A stretch of 39,872 nucleotides of DNA from Luminiphilus sp. (GTDB lineage: Bacteria > Pseudomonadota > Gammaproteobacteria > Pseudomonadales > Halieaceae): the NCBI GenBank assembly GCA_012270045.1, contig JAAXJC010000220.1:1-39872 (forward strand), given 5' to 3'. Each line of letters starts with the position of its first letter. Position 1 is the first letter of the stretch. Below are positions 26,726 to 33,926 of the stretch, piece after piece. The notes under the pieces are model-generated. The model searched no databases. It saw nothing but the letters and a program-made list of their open reading frames with translations, and had not been told where the DNA came from. Both the position numbers and the translations under genes were made by a program.

Positions 26726-27716
26726 AATAGCAGTGATGGGAGGCGGCAGCTGGGGCACCACGGTGGCCTCGCTGGTGGCCCGCAACGCCGAGGTCATGCT
26801 CTGGGCCAGGGACAGCGGCACCGTTGACGATATCAACACAAACCACAGAAATAGCCGTTATCTGGGTGATGCGGCATTGCATGCATCCCTGCGCGGTACC
26901 ACCGATCCGGAACAGGCCGTGGCCAGGGCGGATGCCGTCATCATGGGTATACCGTCCGATAACTTCCGCAACGTTCTCAGTGACATTGCCCCGTTGCTGC
27001 CCGGGGGCGTGCCCCTGATCAGTCTGACCAAGGGACTGGAGCGGGGGTCGAAGTTACGCATGACCGAAGTCTGTCGGGAGGTAGCCCCGGGGCGGCCCGT
27101 CGGCGTGCTCACCGGACCCAACCTGGCACGGGAAATTATGGCGGGACAGGCCGCCGCCAGCGTCCTGGCACTGGACGACCCGGCGCCCCAAAGCTGGCTG
27201 CAACCCCTGCTCAATGTCGGCCTGTTCAGGGTCTATACCAACCCGGACCATGTCGGCTGCGAATTGGGCGGTGTGTTCAAAAATATTATTGCCATCGCGG
27301 TGGGCATGGGCGATGGCCTGGGTGCCGGGGACAATACCCGCGCCGCGCTCATTACCCGGGGGCTGGCGGAGATGACCCGACTGGGAACCGTGCTGGGCGG
27401 TCGGCCGGAGACTTTCGCCGGACTGGCTGGCATGGGCGACATGATCGCTACCTGTACCAGTCCCCAGAGCCGCAACCGGCATGTCGGTATTGAACTTGCC
27501 AAGGGACACAGCATCGACGCCATTATCGACAGCATGCATATGGTCGCCGAGGGTGTGAAGAGCGCACCCACGGTGATCGAACTGGCCCAGGAACACGACC
27601 TCGACATGCCCATCTCCCAGGACGTGTTCAAGGTCGTGACCGGCGCGGCGAATGCCCGGGGGGTTTACCGCGGCTTGCTGCGCACCCGGGCGGCGGCGGA
27701 GTCCGAACCGGGCTGA
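26715..27716 (+). CDS. gpsA: NAD(P)+-dependent sn-glycerol-3-phosphate dehydrogenase
   Basis: GpsA reduces dihydroxyacetone phosphate to sn-glycerol-3-phosphate, the acceptor used by PlsB just upstream. The nucleotide-binding motif GGGSWGT is at residues 9-15, the TGPNLAREI block follows, and the catalytic lysine is Lys189 in GVFKNIIAIA, with the GLGAGDNTRAALITRG substrate loop. I chose the GTG at 26715 because GGAG sits 6 bases upstream and the N-terminus matches the family; it gives 333 residues, the normal length. ATG 26703 and TTG 26673 are possible longer starts. The start lies inside the plsB end, so translation is probably coupled. A 5-bp GC stem (27718-27730) follows without a T-run. 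Confidence 0.93.
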   Translation: MACKIAVMGGGSWGTTVASLVARNAEVMLWARDSGTVDDINTNHRNSRYLGDAALHASLRGTTDPEQAVARADAVIMGIPSDNFRNVLSDIAPLLPGGVPLISLTKGLERGSKLRMTEVCREVAPGRPVGVLTGPNLAREIMAGQAAASVLALDDPAPQSWLQPLLNVGLFRVYTNPDHVGCELGGVFKNIIAIAVGMGDGLGAGDNTRAALITRGLAEMTRLGTVLGGRPETFAGLAGMGDMIATCTSPQSRNRHVGIELAKGHSIDAIIDSMHMVAEGVKSAPTVIELAQEHDLDMPISQDVFKVVTGAANARGVYRGLLRTRAAAESEPG

Positions 27717-27809
27717 CGGCGGGTCCCGCCCGCTTATTGCGTATCAGCATGGAGGCGGCGCAGGTCTCGGTATTTAAGCGCGCGACAGGGAAACGAACAG
27801 AGGTAGCAA

Positions 27810-28631
27810 ATGAGTCGGCTCATCAAACAAGCAGCCGTTCTGGCATTGGCCACGGTGCTGACGGGCTGCGCGACCAGCCCCACCGGCCGCAGCCAGTTCA
27901 TGCTGATCTCCCCCGAGGCGGCGATCGTCGAGTCCGAAACCGCCTACTTGAGCACCGTTGGGGAGCTGGACCGGGAGGGGAAACTGGTTACCGACCCCGA
28001 ACTGGTGGGCAGAATCGCCCGCATCACAGGGCGCCTGGTAACCGTCGCCGAGCAGACGTTTCCCGCCAGCCGGGACTGGCAGTGGAGCGTTGCCATTATC
28101 GACGATCCGGATACGGTCAATGCCTGGTGCATGGCCGGCGGTCGTATGGCGGTGTACACGGGCCTGATTGAACAACTGCAACTCACCGACGACGAACTGG
28201 CCCAGATCATGGGGCACGAGATCTCCCATGCCCTGGCCAACCACACCGCTGAGCGTATGTCCCGGGCCATTGCCACCTCCATCGGCGTGGTGGCGGTGGG
28301 GGTTGCGGCAGACAACAGCGCCACCGCCATGGCCGGCGCTGCCCTGGTGGCCAATGTCGCCCTTACCCTGCCCAACTCCCGCACCGCCGAGACCGAGGCC
28401 GACAGTATCGGCATGGAACTGGCCACCCGGGCCGGCTATGACCCGGAAGCAGCGGTTACCCTGTGGCAGAAGATGGGAAGCCTCAGCGACAAGAGGCCCC
28501 CCGAGGTTCACAGCACCCACCCAGAACCGGACAATCGACAGGCGGCACTGGAGCGCCAGATTCCCGCCATGCTGACGCTCAACCCCGATCGAACCAAGGC
28601 GCCGGTCACTGAAATCGATATGGTGCTCTAA
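27810..28631 (+). CDS. M48-family metalloprotease lipoprotein
   Basis: A 273-residue lipoprotein with lipobox LTGC, lipidated Cys at residue 20. The zinc-binding HEISH is at residues 136-140 and the third ligand lies in ETEADSIG, as in the M48 (Oma1/LoiP/YggG) family. Such proteases act in the periplasm on outer-membrane or misfolded proteins. The ATG has AGAGG 6 bases upstream. The gene lies 93 bp after gpsA and may have its own promoter. Its stop codon overlaps that of the convergent BCCT gene by two bases, with no room for a terminator between them. The length is normal for single-domain members without TPR repeats. Confidence 0.88.
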   Translation: MSRLIKQAAVLALATVLTGCATSPTGRSQFMLISPEAAIVESETAYLSTVGELDREGKLVTDPELVGRIARITGRLVTVAEQTFPASRDWQWSVAIIDDPDTVNAWCMAGGRMAVYTGLIEQLQLTDDELAQIMGHEISHALANHTAERMSRAIATSIGVVAVGVAADNSATAMAGAALVANVALTLPNSRTAETEADSIGMELATRAGYDPEAAVTLWQKMGSLSDKRPPEVHSTHPEPDNRQAALERQIPAMLTLNPDRTKAPVTEIDMVL

Positions 28632-30613
28632 ACGCCGCCGTGACGAACAGTGCGCAGGAAATGCAGGTGGGTTTCATACTGGTTTAGCATATCCAGGACC
28701 ACCTGCTCCTGGGTCCAGCCCATAATGTCGTAGTCCTGTCCCCCTTCGGCAAGGTGGACCTCAGCGCCATAAAATATCGCGTCCTCGGGCAGGTCCTCCA
28801 GGGCTTTACCCGCCACAGACCGATCGGGTCGGGGATGACGCCAGACCTGTACCTCGTAGACGAAATCAATTTCCTCCCCCTGGGCAACCTCCAGGCGCAG
28901 GGAGCCCCGCTCGTTGACCTGATTGACGATGTTGGTGCGCACATCATGCTCGTTCAGCTCCTGGGCGAAGCTGTGCATGGCGGGAAACACCACCCCGCGC
29001 TGGAAGTCCTGCACTACCGCTTTCCCGGGATAAGCCAACAGCCGGGTAAGCCGCTTGCGCCAGTCGGTATCACCAGCCTCGGCAGGGGGGTGCATAGAGG
29101 TCACCTGCCGTTTCGCACCATCGACCATTAGCGCCTTGCCGAAACCCCAGAATGCGCCCAGCAGCGCCAGTGAGAACGGCAGGGCGCTGGCAATGGTCGC
29201 GGTCTGCAGTGCCTGCAAACCGCCCCCGACCAGCAGTATGGACGCTATCAGGGCAATCACCAGGGTCCAGACTGAGCGCTGCAGTGCCGGAGTGTTGTCG
29301 TCGCCCCGGGCACTGAGCATGTTCAAGACCATGGCGCCGCTGTCGGCAGAGGTGACAAAGAAGATGACAATCATCGCCAGGCAAACCACGCTCATCATTT
29401 CGGTGCCAGGCAGGAACTCCAGGAATCGAAACAGGCCGACCGCCTGGTTCTCCTGCACCGCCACACCCAGCTCGGTGAAGCCCTGGTTGGTGATCAGGTC
29501 AATGGCGCTGCCCCCCAACACACCCATCCACAGGCAGATAAACAGGGTCGGTACCACGGTGACGCCGATCAGAAACTCCCGGATGGTCCGTCCCCTGGAA
29601 ATACGGGCGACAAAAACCCCGACAAAGGGTGTCCAACTGATCCACCAGCCCCAGTAAAAAATGGTCCAGCCCCCCAGCCAGTCCGAGGGCGCATAGACAT
29701 AGAGATCGAGGGTTTGGGGAATCAGGCCGGCGACGTAGCCGCCAAAGTTTTGCAGCGTGCCGGATAACAGCAAGGCGGTGGGTCCGGCAATGAGAATCAT
29801 CATGAGTAACAGCACGGCCAGAACGGTGTTGATTTCGGACAGGCGTTTAATGCCGGCGTCGAGCCCCATAATCACCGATACCGTGGCCAGGGCCATGGTG
29901 CCGAAGATCAACATTACCTGCACCCAGACGTTGATGGGTAGATCGAACAGGTAGTTAAAGCCGGTGTTGATCTGTAACACCCCCAGACCGAGGCTCACCG
30001 AGATGCCGTAGGTGGTACAGATCACCGCGAAGACATCTACAGCAGCGCCCAGGGGACCGTAGATACGCTCGCCGATCAGCGGATAAAAGGCCGAGCGCAG
30101 GGTGAGGGGTAAGTCGTGCCTGAAAGCGAAATAGGCGAGCACCATGGCCACGACGGCATAGGTAGCCCAGGCATTGAAGCCCCAATGGAAATAACTGATC
30201 TGTATGGCCTTGGCCGCCGCCAGGCTGGTACCCCCCTCCCCCACCGGCGGTGCCAGAAAGTGCATGACCGGCTCGGCGATGCCATAGAACATCAGGCCGA
30301 TGCCAATGCCCGCTGCGAACAGCATTGAAAACCAGGACAGGAAGCCGTAGTCGGGTTCGGAGTGATCTGGGCCCAGCTTGATGTCACCGTAGCGGGATAC
30401 CGCCAACACGATCACCATCACCCCAATCAGCGCCACCACCAGAACATAGAACCAGCTGGCAGTGCGCACGATGGTGGACTGTAGCGCAGCGAACAGGTCT
30501 GCTCCCTCGCCCGGCAATGACAGCACCAGCAACACGGCACCGAACAGCAACACCAGGGCGGGGTAAAAAACCGCTGGATCAATTTTAAACCCGGGCCCGG
30601 ACTGATCGGACAT
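28628..30613 (-). CDS. BCCT-family transporter (BetT-like)
   Basis: A 661-residue betaine/choline/carnitine transporter with 12 helices. The family signature is present in helix 8 region: FYWGWWISWTPFVGVFVARISRG, interrupted here after GWWISW to note the Trp-rich substrate site, and the early GIGIGLMFYGIAEPVMHF block matches too. The large soluble C-terminal region (about 140 residues after the last helix) is like that of BetT, where it senses osmotic state. The likely substrate is a quaternary amine such as choline or glycine betaine, or a related sulfonium compound, used as osmolyte or nutrient. The ATG has AAGGA 6 bases upstream. No betaine-metabolism gene is adjacent. Confidence 0.9.
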   Translation of the reverse strand: MSDQSGPGFKIDPAVFYPALVLLFGAVLLVLSLPGEGADLFAALQSTIVRTASWFYVLVVALIGVMVIVLAVSRYGDIKLGPDHSEPDYGFLSWFSMLFAAGIGIGLMFYGIAEPVMHFLAPPVGEGGTSLAAAKAIQISYFHWGFNAWATYAVVAMVLAYFAFRHDLPLTLRSAFYPLIGERIYGPLGAAVDVFAVICTTYGISVSLGLGVLQINTGFNYLFDLPINVWVQVMLIFGTMALATVSVIMGLDAGIKRLSEINTVLAVLLLMMILIAGPTALLLSGTLQNFGGYVAGLIPQTLDLYVYAPSDWLGGWTIFYWGWWISWTPFVGVFVARISRGRTIREFLIGVTVVPTLFICLWMGVLGGSAIDLITNQGFTELGVAVQENQAVGLFRFLEFLPGTEMMSVVCLAMIVIFFVTSADSGAMVLNMLSARGDDNTPALQRSVWTLVIALIASILLVGGGLQALQTATIASALPFSLALLGAFWGFGKALMVDGAKRQVTSMHPPAEAGDTDWRKRLTRLLAYPGKAVVQDFQRGVVFPAMHSFAQELNEHDVRTNIVNQVNERGSLRLEVAQGEEIDFVYEVQVWRHPRPDRSVAGKALEDLPEDAIFYGAEVHLAEGGQDYDIMGWTQEQVVLDMLNQYETHLHFLRTVRHGGV

Positions 30614-30729
30614 AAAGCTTCCTTATTGTTCTGGTACTGGATTGTTCAGGTGCGGGCAGTATACGTGTCTGATTCAACGGTTCAGCCCGTTGGGATCGCG
30701 GCCTTGCTCAAGAGCCCCCAATACACCCG

Positions 30730-30761
30730 TCCCGATTCCCGATTCCCGATTCCCGATTCCC
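30730..30761. repeat. Heptanucleotide tandem repeat, 4.6 copies of TCCCGAT
   Basis: Perfect tandem copies of TCCCGAT (GGGAATC-type on the other strand) fill this stretch in the region between the BCCT and receptor genes. Similar heptamer arrays are scattered in some gammaproteobacterial genomes, Xanthomonadaceae among them as I recall. It is non-coding, so variation would affect spacing only. Confidence 0.85.
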
Positions 30762-30945
30762 ATCGAGTGTGGAGGTGAATGTAAATATTCCACCAAAACC
30801 CCCAGAGCCCCCAACCCGCTCCTGCAGCCGGCGGCTGGGTTTGAGGCCTGACCGTGATCAACTTCCAGAAGGCAGACAGGCCGTCGAGGGCAAGCCCAAA
30901 TTGCAGGATGCAACACCCCGGGGCAGGCAAACCTAAAACAAAACT

Positions 30946-30967
30946 TGACCTCTACAAAAGAGGGTCA
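30946..30967. promoter_or_regulatory. Operator-like inverted repeat / small hairpin
   Basis: TGACCTCT (30946-30953) and AGAGGGTCA (30959-30967) pair over eight bases with one bulged G and a 5-base loop. It lies about 230 bp upstream of the receptor start. It may be a regulator site or a small terminator-like stem without a T-run; the owner is unknown. Confidence 0.3.
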
Positions 30968-31194
30968 GGCAATGTTGCAAAATCGAAATGCGGGCGGGTA
31001 TGCGGATTCATGAAAATCCTCGCCAGCGAGCTTCTGCCGGGCCGATTGCACCCTCCCGGGTAGCACAAATGAGCGGCGTCACAGATGCCAAATCAGGGGA
31101 TGCAACCCGAAATTACTTGGGTTAGGGTTAGACTGAGCAAGTAACATTTAAATAATAACCATATTCCTAAAAAATATAGAAGCGAGGAGCTCCC

Positions 31195-33846
31195 ATGAGG
31201 AAACTCAAGACCCTGCAACGCAACCCGCTCGCCACCGCTGTGGGTGTAGCTGTTATGCCAATGCTGGCTGCTACCACGGCCCAGGCCCAACTGGAGGAGG
31301 TGGTGGTCACCGCGACCAAGCAGGAGGCCAGCCTCCAGGACGTGGCGGTTGCCGTATCGGCCCTGACCGAAGAGAGCCTGAACCAGCGCGGTATCACCAA
31401 CTTTAATGATTACCTGATTGAACTGCCCAACGTCACCGCCGGCGGCGCCGGCCCGGGACAGTCCACCATGTATATCCGTGGCGTCGCCTCAACGACACCC
31501 AACCTGACCACCTCCGGTGTGGCGGGCCTGAGCCCCAACGTGGCGATGTACCTGGACGAGCAACCCCTGAGCCAGCCCGGCCGTAACCTGGACGTCTACA
31601 TCGTCGACATGAACCGGGTTGAGGTGCTGGCGGGTCCCCAGGGCACCCTGTTCGGCGCCAGCTCCCAGGCGGGCGTGGTACGACTGATTACGAACAAGCC
31701 AGATCCCACTGAATTCTCCGGAAAAGTGTCGGCGGGCACTTCCTGGATGAAAGACGGTGAGATGAACTACAACATCAACGCCACCATCAACATTCCACTG
31801 GGTGACAGTGCCGCGATTCGCGCATCAGTCTTCACCGACGAGCAGGGTGGCTACATCGACAACATCCCAGGCACGCGTTCAACCCGGGAAAGCGCACGTT
31901 TCCGCCCTGCGGGTACCATTCGCTCAAACGGCACGGTAGTGCAGTCCTATCGGGGCGGCTTCCAGGCGGGCGCCGACCTGAGTAACGTCAACTTCATCGA
32001 TGCCAACAATGCCGACCTGGTTGAGGAGGACTTCAACGATACCTCCTACCGGGGTGGACGCATCAGCGCCCTGTGGAACATCAATGACGACTGGAGCGTC
32101 CAGGTGGGCGCAATGGTCCAGGAAATCGACAGTGACGGCACGTTTTACGCCGACCCCAACCTCGATGATGACTACCAGATCCAGCGCTTCGAGCGGGACT
32201 TCATCAAGGACGATTACACCAGCTTCAACTGGACCCTTGAGGGCCGGTTAGGTGCTCTCGATGTCATCTATACCGGAGCATTTACTGACCGTGAGACCGA
32301 TCAGCGAACCGACTATTCGGACTACCTGTTCATCGGCCAGTATATTCCCTACTACATCTGCGACTACTACGTGTCCTACACGTCCTTCGCGCCCGGTGGC
32401 GTGCCAACCGGAACCTGTTACTCGCCCAACCTGTACACCACCAACCTGGTGGAGAGTGAGTTCCAGACCCACGAGCTGCGCTTCAGCACCGACCAGAGCA
32501 AGCGTGTTCGTGTGACCGCCGGTGCCTTCTACAGCGACATGGAACTCACCGAACGGGTTGATTTCTCCTATCCCAGCAACCAGCTGGTTGATGCCTGGGG
32601 TGCGGGATCGGGTAACGGCTTTGGCTTTGCCCCCAACTCCAACTACCCCTACGACGGTGAGGGCGGCTATCGGGTGGGCGAGGGTCCCTACCCGGCAGAT
32701 ACCATCTTCCGCAACGATATTCTTCGTACCGACGAGCAGATGGGCATATTCGGTGAGGTCAGTTACGACCTCTCGGACAGCCTGACCATTACCGGTGGCC
32801 TGCGCTACTACGACTACGAGGTGGATCTGGCGGGCAGCGCGAACTCGTCGTTCTACAATATGAGCGGCAGCGACTACAACAAGTTCGGCACCAACATCAA
32901 TGACCTGTACGACGGAGACCAGTCCATACGCTGGACTTATGCTGGCTTCTTCCCCTACGAGGACAGCCCGGTGTACACACCGAACAACCTGCCCTCTGAA
33001 GACGACCCCAACTATCAGCGTATCGTCAACAGCATCTATGCACCTGACGTGGCAGAGGACGATGGCGTCATTGGCAAGGTCACCCTGTCCTGGTCCCCGG
33101 ATGAGGACCGGCTGTACTACCTGACCTACTCCGAGGGTTTCCGTACCGGTCTGCTGAACCGGCCGGGGGGTGCGGTCCAGTCCGCCACCAACTACACCGT
33201 GCCCTTTGACGTAAAATCGGATGAGCTGACCAACCTGGAAGTGGGCTGGAAGCTGGACCTGATGGACGGCAGGCTGCGCTTTAACGGTGCCCTGTTCCTG
33301 GTCGACATCACCGACCTGCAGACCACCATCTTCGATACCAGCATCGTCAACCTGTTCTTCTCGGACAACGCGGCAGATGCTGACGTGAAAGGTGTGGAAG
33401 GTGACATCACCTGGCTGCCGACAGATAACCTCACCATCGGTGCCGCGTTCTCGCTGCTCGATACCGAGGTAACCGCCAGCAATACACCCAGCCAGGACGT
33501 TATTGTCGGCTCTGAGCTCGCCTATGCGCCCAACTACCAGGGCAATCTCTGGGCGCGCTACGAGTGGAACATCGGTGACGGATGGACCGGGCACTTCATG
33601 CCCTCAGTGGCGTTCTCTGATTCTTCCTACAGTGACATTATCTCCATCAATGCCATGGAGGTGCCCAGCTGGACGAGAGTCAACCTGACCGCCGGCATCA
33701 CCGCCGACCGTTGGATGGTGGAGGCCTTCGTCGACAACCTGACCGACGAGCAGGTGGTCACGGGCGCCAACTACGTTAACGACCGTGAGCGACTGGCGCT
33801 GGCACCGCCGACCACGGCCGGTATTCGCGTGGCCCTCGAGTTCTGA
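31195..33846 (+). CDS. TonB-dependent outer-membrane receptor
   Basis: An 883-residue receptor. The signal peptide is cleaved after TTAQA (residue 31); the TonB box LEEVVVTATK is at 33-42; the plug domain holds the YIRGVA and VLAGPQGTLFGA segments; the rest is a 22-strand barrel ending in RVALEF with the terminal Phe needed for BAM assembly. The layout is that of the IroN/FecA-like receptors of marine gammaproteobacteria whose substrates are usually unknown. One predicted surface loop is very rich in Tyr (six Tyr in residues 383-395) and holds Cys389 and Cys408. The gene has a GAGGAG site, a strong terminator and is followed by a sulfotransferase gene. Confidence 0.93.
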   Translation: MRKLKTLQRNPLATAVGVAVMPMLAATTAQAQLEEVVVTATKQEASLQDVAVAVSALTEESLNQRGITNFNDYLIELPNVTAGGAGPGQSTMYIRGVASTTPNLTTSGVAGLSPNVAMYLDEQPLSQPGRNLDVYIVDMNRVEVLAGPQGTLFGASSQAGVVRLITNKPDPTEFSGKVSAGTSWMKDGEMNYNINATINIPLGDSAAIRASVFTDEQGGYIDNIPGTRSTRESARFRPAGTIRSNGTVVQSYRGGFQAGADLSNVNFIDANNADLVEEDFNDTSYRGGRISALWNINDDWSVQVGAMVQEIDSDGTFYADPNLDDDYQIQRFERDFIKDDYTSFNWTLEGRLGALDVIYTGAFTDRETDQRTDYSDYLFIGQYIPYYICDYYVSYTSFAPGGVPTGTCYSPNLYTTNLVESEFQTHELRFSTDQSKRVRVTAGAFYSDMELTERVDFSYPSNQLVDAWGAGSGNGFGFAPNSNYPYDGEGGYRVGEGPYPADTIFRNDILRTDEQMGIFGEVSYDLSDSLTITGGLRYYDYEVDLAGSANSSFYNMSGSDYNKFGTNINDLYDGDQSIRWTYAGFFPYEDSPVYTPNNLPSEDDPNYQRIVNSIYAPDVAEDDGVIGKVTLSWSPDEDRLYYLTYSEGFRTGLLNRPGGAVQSATNYTVPFDVKSDELTNLEVGWKLDLMDGRLRFNGALFLVDITDLQTTIFDTSIVNLFFSDNAADADVKGVEGDITWLPTDNLTIGAAFSLLDTEVTASNTPSQDVIVGSELAYAPNYQGNLWARYEWNIGDGWTGHFMPSVAFSDSSYSDIISINAMEVPSWTRVNLTAGITADRWMVEAFVDNLTDEQVVTGANYVNDRERLALAPPTTAGIRVALEF

Positions 33847-33873
33847 GTTCCAAGCGTTTATAGCGTAAGATAG

Positions 33874-33899
33874 AAAGTGCTCCTTCGGGGGCACTTTTT
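33874..33899 (+). terminator. Rho-independent terminator with a UUCG loop
   Basis: A ten-pair stem (AAAGTGCTCC with GGGGCACTTT, one G-T pair) closes a C(TTCG)G tetraloop, the very stable type, and runs into five T. It sits 28 bp after the receptor stop and 28 bp before the sulfotransferase start, so it ends or attenuates the receptor transcript. Confidence 0.88.
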
Positions 33900-33926
33900 C
33901 TTTGTGTGGCCAATTTGTGACCCGGT

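Larger units (their letters stand above)
30614..31194. other. 581-bp gene-free region between the divergent BCCT and TonB-receptor genes
   Basis: No frame here has a ribosome site and credible composition. The region contains a possible BCCT -10 box on the minus strand (TATACT, 30658-30663, poor -35), a heptanucleotide repeat (30730-30761), an operator-like inverted repeat (30946-30967), and an AT-rich leader (about 31125-31180) just before the receptor gene, where the promoter probably lies. The receptor start has GAGGAG with a 5-base spacer. Confidence 0.6.

Noticed and set aside
30730-30761. CRISPR-like array
   Set aside because: The unit is 7 bp with no spacers and no cas gene nearby.
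30674-30930. Short frames in the BCCT-receptor intergenic region
   Set aside because: They read through the heptanucleotide repeat, have no ribosome site and no recognisable domain.
31118-31134. GGGTTAGGGTTAG, telomere-like
   Set aside because: Only two copies; chance in a promoter-proximal leader is enough to explain it.
32248-33594. 448-residue minus-strand frame inside the receptor gene
   Set aside because: Val/Gly/His-rich shadow; the receptor frame has all expected motifs across this stretch.
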